Shown: one piece after another, positions 12,668 to 21,630 of the stretch
Layout: each line of letters opens with the position of its first letter
Numbering within the stretch: the first letter of the stretch is position 1
Virus record (IMG/VR): IMGVR_UViG_3300032285_002215
Coordinates: 1-36,444 of that record
Reading direction: 5' to 3' (one strand)
Length of the DNA: 36,444 nucleotides
Origin: a virus
Notes under the pieces: model-generated
Databases searched by the model: none
Seen by the model: the letters and a program-made list of their open reading frames with translations, nothing else
What the model was told of the DNA's origin: nothing
Translations under genes and position numbers: made by a program

Positions 12668-14475
12668 CGTGACTCCAGGGCGGCTAATCGCTCTTCAAGT
12701 TCATTAACGCGCGCATAAAGAGCGGCAATTAGCGCGGTCGGATCAATTGTATCTACTCGGCCTTCGCCGTCATAGCCAACTGCATGCGTAAGGCCAGCGG
12801 CTTCAACCTCTTCTGCGATAAATCCTAGTCGCGTTGTGCCTGCCTCCTCTGGAATCGTGCTTTCGTAATGTCGTGGCTTAATCTTTTTTGCGGCCTCCAG
12901 CACTGCCTCATCGGCATCAACAATGCTTGTTTTGTACCGTGCGGATGATGTGTTTCGGCGCAATTCATAGTTAGTACCGCTAATCAATACCCAGATGGCA
13001 GCGTTCGTTGTGGCCGTTGTACCAGTTGGGGTGTCATCAAGAATGACGCCACCGCACAAAATGTTGGTTCCCGAAGTTAACGTCGTACCTGACTGCACGC
13101 CCGTTGCACCGTACACCGTGCTGTTGCCATAAATCGGACCAGTAAAACGCGTGTTGGTTCCATCGTCGTAGATATATCGGCTTGCCGTCGCGCCGTTCAT
13201 TGGGTAAATACGAGCGGCCCACAATTGTCCATATGTTGTGGTGGCGTTACCGCTAAGTACCTGCATAACTCCTGCTGCGCCTGACTTCAAGCCAGCGTAG
13301 TACGTTCCTGTACGGTCTTGAAATAACAATCGTGGGTTAGTGCCGTTGCTCGCGTTGGTGTCTTGCAAGATTACGTCAGAGCCGCTCGGCTGAATGCTAA
13401 TTACCCCTGACGCTCCAGACAAATACATTTTTGGCTTTGAGCCACTTGGGCCAGTTTCGTTGGCGCTAATCCACAGCACGCCATTATTCAAATAGATGAC
13501 GCCATACCCGTAAGAATCTGGAACTACCTGGTCCGTAAACACCGTTTGGATTCCGTTACGGTCAATGCGAACTTCATGAGCGTCAACGCTCCATGCTGCC
13601 GTTGTTAAGGTTGAAACTGATACGCCAAAACGAATTAGCACAAAAGCGGCGTCCGCCGTGACTGCTCCCGTCACATTTGGGTTTACCTGTGTTTCATAAA
13701 CTCCACCAGCCGTAGCCGCAATTGTGGCAAGCGTTGGGCTATTTGAGGCAGAAGTTCCTGTTGTCGTCGCAATATCGGTTTGATAAAACTGGCTAAAAAT
13801 GGTGGCCACAACTTGCGCTGTTGAACTTGTGGTTTTCCATGCAACTCGTGGTTGATAAGTAAATGTTCTGGCCACACTGCCTGGAACAGATACATAGCGA
13901 TTGAAATACAAATACTGTCCGACTCCCGTTCCAGCGGGAATAGAGAAACGAAGTTTGGCTCCAGACGCCACGGTTGCGTCGGCCACAATTGATGCTGTTA
14001 TTTGCGTTGGGCTAACTATTCCGCCGCTAACGTATGCGCCCGTAGCCGCATTGGTGACCGTAAATTGCGTACCGCTTGCCGTTGCCACCGTGACGCCTGT
14101 CAGGTTGTACGCGGTTGGCGTGACGCCTGTAATTGTGACAATTTGTCCAGCCGCCAAAGTGTTTGTGCATGTGTAGGTAACGGTTGTACCCGTGCCGCTT
14201 ACGTTAGTAACGGTAAACGTGGCGTAGTTGGAAGTAATGCCGTAATACGGCAACGGGTTGTCTGCATCGCTGATGGCCGAATCGGGGTCCTGGGGACCGT
14301 CGGCAAATGTGCCGTTTTGCACGCCCGTATAAATACCTGCCGACAGTGACGAACCAATGGCGTAAGCCGTAGATCCAATAGATTGCGTAGATAGCAACGG
14401 GCCGTCGCTGTCGGAAATAATGTCGCCCTTAAATGACTGAAAAGCGCCGTCGTCAGACCCAAGAGTTTTTGGCAT
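12664..14475 (-). CDS. Tail fibre/tailspike with S74 self-cleaving chaperone
   Basis: This 603-aa protein ends in a classic S74 intramolecular chaperone: SSARYKTSIVDADEAV, then KIKPRHYES, RLGFIAEEVE and a trimeric coiled-coil end (ALYARVNELEERLAALESR). Ser510/Ser511 and Lys515 form the expected Ser-Lys cleavage site, so the last about 93 residues probably assist trimerisation and are then released. Residues about 84-153 carry a beta module nearly repeated in the upstream gene. The middle is Gly/Ser/Thr-rich as in receptor-binding fibres. It is the likely host-recognition protein. The ATG overlaps the upstream stop (TAATG). Confidence 0.85.
   Translation of the reverse strand: MPKTLGSDDGAFQSFKGDIISDSDGPLLSTQSIGSTAYAIGSSLSAGIYTGVQNGTFADGPQDPDSAISDADNPLPYYGITSNYATFTVTNVSGTGTTVTYTCTNTLAAGQIVTITGVTPTAYNLTGVTVATASGTQFTVTNAATGAYVSGGIVSPTQITASIVADATVASGAKLRFSIPAGTGVGQYLYFNRYVSVPGSVARTFTYQPRVAWKTTSSTAQVVATIFSQFYQTDIATTTGTSASNSPTLATIAATAGGVYETQVNPNVTGAVTADAAFVLIRFGVSVSTLTTAAWSVDAHEVRIDRNGIQTVFTDQVVPDSYGYGVIYLNNGVLWISANETGPSGSKPKMYLSGASGVISIQPSGSDVILQDTNASNGTNPRLLFQDRTGTYYAGLKSGAAGVMQVLSGNATTTYGQLWAARIYPMNGATASRYIYDDGTNTRFTGPIYGNSTVYGATGVQSGTTLTSGTNILCGGVILDDTPTGTTATTNAAIWVLISGTNYELRRNTSSARYKTSIVDADEAVLEAAKKIKPRHYESTIPEEAGTTRLGFIAEEVEAAGLTHAVGYDGEGRVDTIDPTALIAALYARVNELEERLAALESR
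14018..14225 (-). repeat. Shared beta-module copy 1 (in fibre)
   Basis: About 205 bases encode a module (TFTVTNVSG through ITGVTPTAYNLTG to GAYVSGGIVS) that closely matches 15718-15925 in the neighbouring hub gene, in both DNA and protein. The same core VTPTAYNLT appears in both. A recent duplication or exchange between adjacent tail genes is likely. Confidence 0.85.
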
Positions 14476-16160
14476 TACCCAATCCTTTCAACAAAACTTT
14501 TTCGTCGCCAATCGCACTCAATTTCTAACGTCGCCTCCGTTGTGCCTTTGGCAAATGACCACGTTACGGCTTCAATGCGCAAAATGTCATTAATTCCAAG
14601 GGCTGGGGCCGTTACTTTAATCCACTGATCAGGCAAAAACGCCTTGGACAATGCGTATGTCACTGGTCCAGTTCCAGACTGATAATAACCCTGCGTGTAA
14701 CCAAAATCGTGTGCTGGGTTAGACACCTGAGTCAGATTTGCGCCCAGAATAGTCAGCCGAACACTGCGAAGCGGTTGAGAACGGATTTGCAACAGGCTAG
14801 TAGAAAACTTCGTAATGTTGTCATCGCGGGTTGCGTTACTTAGTCCCTTTACCTGCGGCAAATCAACCAGGGCTTCTGGAACTGGCCCAAGCCGCGTAGA
14901 CAATGCTGGTGACGGTGACGCTGCGTTGTATGTGCGCACATATGGATCTGGGGCCGTGGCATCCAGAGACGAATCAAAATCCCCGCACCGTGTAAAGACT
15001 CGTTTAATGGTTTGCTCGTGGTCATATTGCACGCGAATGTCCGTAGCCAAAATCTTGCTCGTGGTTGTGCCGTTAGATCCTGTCGGGTTGGCCTGGCTTG
15101 CCACCGTAACAATTTCAAATGGGGCATTGGCCGTGGCAGTACCCGCCAATTTAGGGGCCGTTCGCTGCACATAGTTGATGCGACCGTTGGCATCAACCCA
15201 ATACTTTCTCGTAATAGTATCTACTCCGCCTGCGGCTTCGCTAATCGTGTCCAAAGCGGAACGCACTGTCCCCACTGGAATTTTGTCTACTTGCTTTTTG
15301 ATGTCTACGCCTGAGTATCCAGAAGCGTAGATAGACCGTGTGGCCGTTTTTCCAGATCCAGATATGGCCGAAGTGTCAAGGATTTTTCTGGTTGCTGCGG
15401 AACTTTGACGGTCAACGTAATAAAGGATTTCGTTTAGCGTGGCTTTGTCGCTTGCTTTTGCCGTGCTGGACAACTGAATTGTTCCAACAGGTTGCTGGGA
15501 ACTTGATCCAATTTTCCCTTTTCGTACCAGGATTTTATCCAGCCAATTAATTGGATCTGCGCCCGTGATTTGCACTTCAACACCAAGCGCGCGCATGGTG
15601 GCCTGAACTTGGGTGACATACGCAAGAGCAACTGGCTGCGTTGCGTTGTACCTGGTGTCATAAAACCGAATAGGCGCATTGTCGGCCATGGTCATGTAGA
15701 ACGGCACAATAGACACCGTGCCACCACTTGTGTAAGCGCCCGTTGCTGAATTTGAGACAGTAAATTGGGTGGACGATGCCGTTGCGACTACTGCGTTTGT
15801 CAAGTTATACGCCGTTGGAGTTACGCCAGTAATGCTGACAACTGAACCAGCAGAAAGCGTATTTGCCGCCGTGTATGTAACTACGCCTGCGCTTGCCGTG
15901 ACGTTGGTAACCGTAAATGTTGATGTGACATCTGGTTGAAAAATAGTAAATGCCACCGTGCCAGATCCGCCAGATCCTGATGTTGTCATGGAAAATGTTT
16001 CCAAGTTAACGCGCGGAACATTTTGCTGCGTGCCTGTCGGCAATGCAATAAGGTCCCTGGCTGTTCCAACGCCAGCAGGGCCAGAAAGCACCGTGGCATT
16101 AGGGTCCACTACGCCAGCGCCAGAAATTCCTTCAACAAACAAAAGATACGGAACTGCCAT
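14475..16160 (-). CDS. Tail tip/hub protein with inserted beta module
   Basis: This 561-aa protein lies between the tape measure and the fibre, where siphophages encode the distal-tail or hub protein. The N-terminal part (MAVPYLLFVEGISGAGVVD) and the C-terminal region (LRIEAVTWSFAKGTTEATLE, then IECDWRRKSFVERIG) resemble tail-tip proteins that form ring layers. The C-terminal strand pattern is typical of hub domains that follow a tape measure. An extra beta module occupies residues about 79-148 and looks inserted, because it is almost duplicated in the fibre. The exact homologue (Dit, hub or Tal) cannot be assigned from sequence alone. Confidence 0.65.
   Translation of the reverse strand: MAVPYLLFVEGISGAGVVDPNATVLSGPAGVGTARDLIALPTGTQQNVPRVNLETFSMTTSGSGGSGTVAFTIFQPDVTSTFTVTNVTASAGVVTYTAANTLSAGSVVSITGVTPTAYNLTNAVVATASSTQFTVSNSATGAYTSGGTVSIVPFYMTMADNAPIRFYDTRYNATQPVALAYVTQVQATMRALGVEVQITGADPINWLDKILVRKGKIGSSSQQPVGTIQLSSTAKASDKATLNEILYYVDRQSSAATRKILDTSAISGSGKTATRSIYASGYSGVDIKKQVDKIPVGTVRSALDTISEAAGGVDTITRKYWVDANGRINYVQRTAPKLAGTATANAPFEIVTVASQANPTGSNGTTTSKILATDIRVQYDHEQTIKRVFTRCGDFDSSLDATAPDPYVRTYNAASPSPALSTRLGPVPEALVDLPQVKGLSNATRDDNITKFSTSLLQIRSQPLRSVRLTILGANLTQVSNPAHDFGYTQGYYQSGTGPVTYALSKAFLPDQWIKVTAPALGINDILRIEAVTWSFAKGTTEATLEIECDWRRKSFVERIG
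15718..15925 (-). repeat. Shared beta-module copy 2 (in hub)
   Basis: This is the partner of 14018-14225. It encodes TFTVTNVTAS, SITGVTPTAYNLTNA and GAYTSGGTVS. The sequence is clearly alignable across the full about 205 bases, while the flanking parts of the two genes are unrelated. Confidence 0.85.
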
Positions 16161-18649
16161 TACTGCAACGTCCTGCTTCCGCCGCGACCAGGCAACTTAG
16201 CAATGACTTTCTCAATGGAATCATTAATTGGCTTGTCATTGAGGTTAATGGTGATTTGCGGGGCCTGGCCGCCATTGAGCGCCGTGCTGGAATACATTTG
16301 TCCAATGGCGTACTGATATGAACCCGCTTCTCCGTATTTAGCCTTGGATTGCGCGCTTACCGCTGCCGTTCCGTTTTGGCCAATGCCGTCAACGGCTTCA
16401 CCAATTGCTCCGCCGATGGATTCCCCAATAGCCCCACCGATCATGCCGCCAAGCAATGGGCCAGCAACTGGAATCCAGGATAGAAGACCAGCGCCAATGG
16501 CCGTACCAGCAGCGTTGCCGACTCCCTTGCCGATTGCCTGACCGATTCCGTTGCCTTCTGCAAGCGCACTGGCCCCAGCCAGAACTCCGCCGATAATTGG
16601 CATGCCTGCGCCCAGGGCGCTGATCCCTTTAGATGCAAACTTCCCAGCGGTCCCTAATCCTTTTGCCACGCCGCCAGCGCCGCGACCAAGCAACGATGCC
16701 CCACTGGTTACAACTTTTCCTACCCCAGACTCGGCAATCTTTGTGCCAACGCTTGCAACCCCACCAAGCGCCTTTGACCCAACTCCCTTGATTCCATTCC
16801 CCACCATCTTGAAACCAGCGCCAGCGTTTTGAAGTCCAAACATTTCTGCGCCAAAAGATGCGGCCGATTTAAGTTTGCCAAACTCGCTCGTTCCAGTAAC
16901 CGCGCTCTTCCATCCACCAAGTTTGGCGGAGATGCGACCAAAAATTCCTTTCCCTCCCGTGGTAAGGCCTTCGGGAACTGGCGGACCCTGAAGCGCGCCC
17001 ATGCCAGGCAATCCGCCACCCATTCCAGAAACCGACTGCGCGTTGATGTAGACCGTTCCAGCACTCATGGTGACTGCTCCCGCGCCACCCATTGCGGCAG
17101 CACCAGGGGCCGTGTTGGATCGGAGGAACGAAGGGATTAGGGCATTTTTAAATTTGCCAAACATGCCTGGCTTTGACGGTGCAGCGCCCATGTGCGGAGT
17201 TGCAGAACCGCCCCCGCCGCCACGCATACCGCCAAAGAAACTCAAGGCCTGAAGCGTACCCGCTCCGCCAGCAAATGCACTGAGCGCCTCCATCGGCGTT
17301 GAGTTTGATCCGCTGTTGCCCATCATGTAACCGCCAAGACCAAGTGACGCAAGCATTGAAAGGCCTGGAATTTTCCTAAACAGCAATTTGGAAACAAGCG
17401 CGCCGCCGCCAACTGCGGTGGCAGCGCCAGCCACGCCCATTTGATTTACGTTAGCGCCAGCACCTTTTAGTAGCCCGCCAATAAGAGGAATTCCCCCTAG
17501 GTTAATTCCGCCGTTTTGCATGCGGTCCTGCGTTGGAGCAAATGCTGGGTTTCTGCTACCAAACTGGTGGAACGTATCGGTAAACGTTGACGGCATTGGC
17601 GTTCCCGTAATGGTCGCGATAATTTGCTGTGCCGTCGTAAGTACCGTTTCAAGCAATTGACCAAGACCAGCAACGGCCTTACCAAGCGGCCCTTCACCGT
17701 TGGTTCCCCAAACCGCCGAAGCCATGGCCATAAATCCAGCCAATAGACCGTTAGGGCCAGCAATCTTTTGAATGATTGGGTCCACATCCGCCAGGAACTT
17801 AGGAATGTTTTTTGTAATGAAGTCCGCTACGCCAGTAATTACTGGCTTGAGTTGCGGAAGAATATCTTTATTTAGCGTTTGCGCAATTTTTAACGCGATA
17901 GGAAGAAACGCTCGGCCAAACTCTTGTTTTAGGTCCGACACCGTGTTTGTAAAGATTTTAAATTGGTTTTCTACGCTTTCGGCAGCGTTGGCCGCCGTGC
18001 CGCCGTACTTTTTCATGATCATATCCAGAACGGTCTGGCCCTTAGCAACTTCCTTAACCTGCTTAGTTACGTTTTTATATGACGCTCCCCACTTCTGGTT
18101 TGCCACCAAAACGCGCTGCGTGACGGTGTGCGTGTTGGTTGTCTGAATGCCCAACTTGGCCAGGGATTTCCCCTGGCCAATAAATGCCCTGGACACAATG
18201 GTTGAGGCCTTTGACAGGCTAATGTGTTGCGCTGCGGCCACTTCCATGGCGGCCTTTTGAATGTTGATCGCCTCAGTCGTGTCTTTTGCAAACGGAATGA
18301 TTCCAGCCAGGCTGGACTTGATTTCATCACTGGAGAATGCAAGTTTCTTTCCTGCTTCAACTTGTTTTGCAATGGCGTCCGTGGACGCTTCAGTTGCCAT
18401 TTTTCGGCTCTTGAGAACACCAATCAAACGCTTATTGATGTTCTCCTCTTCCATTGCGGCCTTTGTTGCGCTTTCAATAAAGCGAACCGTGGCCGCAATG
18501 GCAAGACCAGCGCCAACAAACGCTGCCTTTAACTTAAGGCCAGCAGACTGGGATGCACCGCGAAGTCCGCCCAGGTCGCGAGAAACATCCTTAATGGCAC
18601 GGCTCGCATGATTCTGCGCCGTGATCTGAAGGTTCATCTGTTCAGACAT
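16160..18649 (-). CDS. Tape measure protein
   Basis: At 829 aa this is the longest tail gene and follows the chaperone genes. The N-terminal third is helical with many Ala/Lys (MSEQMNLQITAQNHASRAI, then SRDLGGLRGASQSAGLKLK). The middle has tape-measure-like helices (FKIFTNTVSDLKQEFG) and the C-terminal half is Gly-rich and hydrophobic (MPIIGGVLAGASALAEGNG, then WIPVAGPLLGGMIGGAIGE), as in proteins that later form a DNA channel. At about 0.15 nm per residue the tail would be roughly 120 nm, an estimate. The ATG follows CAGGGGAGTAAAAC. Confidence 0.85.
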   Translation of the reverse strand: MSEQMNLQITAQNHASRAIKDVSRDLGGLRGASQSAGLKLKAAFVGAGLAIAATVRFIESATKAAMEEENINKRLIGVLKSRKMATEASTDAIAKQVEAGKKLAFSSDEIKSSLAGIIPFAKDTTEAINIQKAAMEVAAAQHISLSKASTIVSRAFIGQGKSLAKLGIQTTNTHTVTQRVLVANQKWGASYKNVTKQVKEVAKGQTVLDMIMKKYGGTAANAAESVENQFKIFTNTVSDLKQEFGRAFLPIALKIAQTLNKDILPQLKPVITGVADFITKNIPKFLADVDPIIQKIAGPNGLLAGFMAMASAVWGTNGEGPLGKAVAGLGQLLETVLTTAQQIIATITGTPMPSTFTDTFHQFGSRNPAFAPTQDRMQNGGINLGGIPLIGGLLKGAGANVNQMGVAGAATAVGGGALVSKLLFRKIPGLSMLASLGLGGYMMGNSGSNSTPMEALSAFAGGAGTLQALSFFGGMRGGGGGSATPHMGAAPSKPGMFGKFKNALIPSFLRSNTAPGAAAMGGAGAVTMSAGTVYINAQSVSGMGGGLPGMGALQGPPVPEGLTTGGKGIFGRISAKLGGWKSAVTGTSEFGKLKSAASFGAEMFGLQNAGAGFKMVGNGIKGVGSKALGGVASVGTKIAESGVGKVVTSGASLLGRGAGGVAKGLGTAGKFASKGISALGAGMPIIGGVLAGASALAEGNGIGQAIGKGVGNAAGTAIGAGLLSWIPVAGPLLGGMIGGAIGESIGGAIGEAVDGIGQNGTAAVSAQSKAKYGEAGSYQYAIGQMYSSTALNGGQAPQITINLNDKPINDSIEKVIAKLPGRGGSRTLQ

Positions 18650-18652
18650 GTT

Positions 18653-19414
18653 TTACTCCCCTGGGAATACTGGGTAGCCAGCGGAAACGCGCTTGGCGTA
18701 CTGTTGCTGTGATTTTATCAATTTGCGGTCGCCTTTGGCCGTAACTGGAATTGCTCCCACAATGGACCGTGCGGCCTTGTCATTAATCAGGTCAATGAGC
18801 GTACCTTTGACTACATCAATAACTTCGCGACGGTGATCTTTGGCCGCATTGCGAATGAACGGACGCGATGGCAACGCCTTATGTTCGTAGGTATCCAGCA
18901 ATCCCAGGGCCTCTAGCCGTGAGCGGTAGACAGCGGCCTGGCGCTTTTTGGTTGCGTTATTAAACGTCATTCCAAGGCGCTTATCTTGAGCCTTCCACCG
19001 TGCGCGCAACGCCGCCCTGGCCTGCACTGCTCCCTTTTTGGACCATTGAGTTCCTGTTCCAGATACAACCGCGCGCCCGTAGTACGCGCCAGTTTCGTCA
19101 TCTCGGTTTCTGCCTGGGTAGATACCAACAATGGCCGACGGCCTGTTGTACTTACCAACACGCGACACAATGGAGTTAGCCAATCGCCCTGGGTGGGGGT
19201 CTCCCTCTTGGCTTTTACCAACTGGCGCTGCCGCCTTCATGTACGGCTCCAAGTACATAGCGCCTTCTAGTTCGGCATAGTTCAGCAACTGATCCATAAC
19301 CTTGTCGTCAAAACCAGCGGCCATAGACAATCGGATTCGGTCAATTGCGTTGAGTACGTCGTCATTGATGCTCAGGGAAATGGCTTTGTTTGACCCGAAC
19401 AGATTAAATGCCAC
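18653..19414 (-). CDS. HK97 gp10-like morphogenesis protein
   Basis: The GTG at 19412-19414 with AAGGGGAAATAAGA upstream gives 253 aa; the longer TTG start at 19456 has no good signal. The protein shows the HK97 gp10-like pattern: helix, AAAPVGKSQEGDPHPGRLA, strand pairs (SAIVGIYPGRN, GAYYGRAVVSGTGTQ) and ALPSRPFIRNAAKD near the end. Such proteins act at the head-tail interface and are usually encoded before the tail tube. Here the gene lies between the frameshifted chaperone and the tape measure. A divergent tail assembly role is possible. Confidence 0.6.
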   Translation of the reverse strand: MAFNLFGSNKAISLSINDDVLNAIDRIRLSMAAGFDDKVMDQLLNYAELEGAMYLEPYMKAAAPVGKSQEGDPHPGRLANSIVSRVGKYNRPSAIVGIYPGRNRDDETGAYYGRAVVSGTGTQWSKKGAVQARAALRARWKAQDKRLGMTFNNATKKRQAAVYRSRLEALGLLDTYEHKALPSRPFIRNAAKDHRREVIDVVKGTLIDLINDKAARSIVGAIPVTAKGDRKLIKSQQQYAKRVSAGYPVFPGE

Positions 19415-19942
19415 TCTTATTTCCCCTTGACTGCGGCTTTGGTTGCAACTCAGCAAGGATAGCGTATGTGGTCAAAATGTCTGCCGCGTCTTCGTCTAAC
19501 AATTTCCACGGTGGAATGCCAAACTCTTTGGCGACCATGTACATCATGATTTCTGGCGGCGGGACGGCTTTGTGGCCCACGCTCATGCGGGCCGCCGCCG
19601 TCCTCACATAGGGGGGATGCTGCTTACCGCTTCTCCCCATAGTTCCATGAGCATGGTGAGCGCCTCAAGTGGCGCATCTAGTACATCCTCATATCGCTCG
19701 CCCGTTTCTGGGTCGGTGAAGTTGTGGCTTTTTACCAATTTGGCAATAGTTCCCAACTGCTTATCAAACGATGGCGACTGAAGGTCAATCAATACGCGAC
19801 CAGGAACTCGTCGTACCTGCATGATGGCCTTCCAGCCATCAAACGGTGCGCGCAAAGCAATTTCCTTCGTGATCTGTAGCGGCTTTGGCTTTTCCTCAGC
19901 GGCAACAGTTTCTGGCGCGGACTGGACTGTCTCGTCGGTCAT
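19404..19942 (-). CDS. Tail assembly chaperone, frameshifted long form (gpGT-like)
   Basis: The first frame reads to the slippery heptamer C CCC CCT at 19610-19616, just before the TGA at 19604-19606. A -1 slip continues as YVRTAAARMSVGHKAVPPP and on to the stop at 19404, giving about 179 aa. Two overlapping chaperone frames joined by a -1 shift between the tail tube and the tape measure is a conserved siphophage arrangement (lambda G/GT), and the predicted slippery site sits where it should. The C-terminal part ends EDAADILTTYAILAELQPK. The long form would help the tape measure assemble. Confidence 0.8.
19604..19942 (-). CDS. Tail assembly chaperone, short form (gpG-like)
   Basis: This 112-aa product is made when no frameshift occurs. 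It is acidic and Glu-rich at the N-terminus (MTDETVQSAPETVAAEEKP) and helical after that (EALTMLMELWGEAVSSIPP). It would coat the tape measure during assembly with the long form in small amounts. It starts about 20 nt after the tail tube stop. Confidence 0.8.
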   Translation of the reverse strand: MTDETVQSAPETVAAEEKPKPLQITKEIALRAPFDGWKAIMQVRRVPGRVLIDLQSPSFDKQLGTIAKLVKSHNFTDPETGERYEDVLDAPLEALTMLMELWGEAVSSIPPM

Positions 19943-19961
19943 TATGCCCTCCTATCTACTA

Positions 19962-20981
19962 TTACGGCGCTGTGGCCAGGCCGTTCTTCAACTCAATGAG
20001 CAACGTCTTGGATGACGTTACATCCGTAACCAATTGCCCCTGCACAGTGACGGTCGTGAGGCCGTCTTCCGCATTTGCAATTGGAGTTACATCCGTTGGG
20101 ATGAACGCAAGGCAGATGTTGGCGCTGCGAAGTGCCGTGCTGCTTAGGCCGTTGGTCCACTCAAGGCGCATGTACTTGGTCGTGGCTGCCTGGTACGCGT
20201 CATACAGCGTGCTGATTGCCGAAGCGTTGCCGCTAACGGTCATCTGAATCTGGCCCTTAAATGGCTCAGATTCTGCGTGCGTTGACATCGTGAGCGTGCC
20301 GTTCTGATATGCCTGTCGCGCATTGCCCGTCGTAATGTCAAGCGACCAATCAAGCAAATAGGTATAGGCAGTTCCATCGGTTACTGCTGGGAATGACGTG
20401 TGAAAGTAAGGCTTCCACAGTCGCCCAGGAAGGTAAGTAACGGCAGAGGCCACCGTGTCTGCCAGCGTCGTGGTGTCCTTAGCAAGGGATTGCGCAAAGA
20501 ATTCTGCTCGTGCCGTTGTAAGTCCGCTGCGATCTGCCGAAAGATTGAGGGTATTAAGCATCGTGTAGTTCGTAAGGAACTGGTTTACACCGTCAGTGAC
20601 AACCAGTGAATATGACTTTGGCGAATTGGTTGCCGTCATGCTTACGTCATATGACCAAACATATGGGCCAGTGCCTGTCGGGGTTACTGCCTTAAGTCCC
20701 TGGAGGTAAAACACCCAATCTTCAAGAGAAAGGCTTGGGGCATCAAGCGCAACAGTCGGCTCCTGGGAGACAACTACGTTGGTTGACGAAAGAATTGGGT
20801 TGCGCAATGCAACTGCTCGGCTTTCGCCAAGTTCAATGTTGGTTCCTGGGGTAAGAATTCCCGTTGGGGAAATAGCAAGGCGGCGACCGCCTGAAGTCAT
20901 GGTTGGCGTTGTGCCATAAGTAGTTTCACCAAATGCAACGGCCTTGGTAAATAGGACGCTACCTGCTGATGCTGCTGGCAT
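19962..20981 (-). CDS. Major tail tube protein
   Basis: The 339-aa protein precedes the chaperone pair, as tail tube genes do. It is beta-rich, with a SAGSVLFTKAVAFGETTYG start, long Thr/Ser strands (YSLVVTDGVNQFLTNYTML, TTARAEFFAQSLAKDTTTL) and a C-terminal strand pattern (LTTVTVQGQLVTDVTSS) typical of tube proteins. The ATG is preceded by GAGGAGTAAGAA. No Ig-like extra domain is obvious at the C-terminus. Confidence 0.8.
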   Translation of the reverse strand: MPAASAGSVLFTKAVAFGETTYGTTPTMTSGGRRLAISPTGILTPGTNIELGESRAVALRNPILSSTNVVVSQEPTVALDAPSLSLEDWVFYLQGLKAVTPTGTGPYVWSYDVSMTATNSPKSYSLVVTDGVNQFLTNYTMLNTLNLSADRSGLTTARAEFFAQSLAKDTTTLADTVASAVTYLPGRLWKPYFHTSFPAVTDGTAYTYLLDWSLDITTGNARQAYQNGTLTMSTHAESEPFKGQIQMTVSGNASAISTLYDAYQAATTKYMRLEWTNGLSSTALRSANICLAFIPTDVTPIANAEDGLTTVTVQGQLVTDVTSSKTLLIELKNGLATAP

Positions 20982-20984
20982 TTC

Positions 20985-21206
20985 TTACTCCTCTGTTTCC
21001 GAAGCGGCCTTTACGGATCGCGGCGCTTCGGTTGCCACGAACTCTTTAATAAGCCCCGCGCTTAGGTACGGTGCAGCATACACCCGATCCAATTCGGATG
21101 GGTTTCCGTCGGCATGTACGCCAGGAATAAACTCGCCGTCGGCCAATGGCTTTGCCAGGACAACGGTAATCGTCTTTTTCTCTTCACCCTTAAGCGTGGT
21201 AGTCAA
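20985..21206 (-). CDS. Small tail-region protein (73 aa)
   Basis: A TTG start at 21204-21206 is preceded by GAAAGGGGAAAGCC and overlaps the upstream gene by 17 nt. The product (MTTTLKGEEKKTITVVLAK) is charged, with a short beta start and a mixed tail. The family is not recognised; its place between the tail terminator-like and tube genes suggests a virion or assembly role. Confidence 0.6.
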   Translation of the reverse strand: MTTTLKGEEKKTITVVLAKPLADGEFIPGVHADGNPSELDRVYAAPYLSAGLIKEFVATEAPRSVKAASETEE

Positions 21207-21630
21207 GGCTTTCCCCTTTCACACAAGTGACGGTGGCTTCCACTGTCACATAGTCATCTCCCGCGTAGGAATCCGCTCCAATACGGGTTGATTCAACTGA
21301 CGCCAAGTCTACCAGACCGCCAAGAGTCACATCGCCAACAAAGATGTCGCGAAGTGCGGTGCGATAAGTGTGGAGGGCTGGGAATCGTCGGGCAAAGTCC
21401 TGGGGGCTTCCCAAGTACAACCTGACGGTGAAATAGCACACAATCTTTCTGGCCGAAGCGTAGTGTTCAACCCGATCTGAACTGGGAAGCACTACGGCAT
21501 ATGGCAAAACAGCCAATTTGTCTGGAGGCGCGGCCGTCGCTCCGCGAATGGCGGCCACGCTAGATGCCACGCTTACCGTGGCGACCCTTGCAGCGATAGC
21601 AGAGGCAACGCTGGAGTCCAGGAACGTCAT
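21190..21630 (-). CDS. Tail terminator/completion-like protein
   Basis: The 146-aa protein is a compact alpha/beta fold: an N-terminal helix (SVASAIAARVATVSVASSV), then LAVLPYAVVLPSSDRVEHY and strands (CYFTVRLYLGSP, DYVTVEATVTCVKGESL). Size, fold pattern and position just before the tail tube fit proteins that cap the tail. The ATG overlaps the upstream stop (TAATG) after AAGGA. A head-closure role is the alternative. Confidence 0.6.
   Translation of the reverse strand: MTFLDSSVASAIAARVATVSVASSVAAIRGATAAPPDKLAVLPYAVVLPSSDRVEHYASARKIVCYFTVRLYLGSPQDFARRFPALHTYRTALRDIFVGDVTLGGLVDLASVESTRIGADSYAGDDYVTVEATVTCVKGESLDYHA

Noticed and set aside
18653-19456. TTG start at 19456 for the gp10-like gene
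   Set aside because: The GTG at 19414 has AAGGGGA at good spacing, while the TTG has none and would overlap the chaperone frame further.
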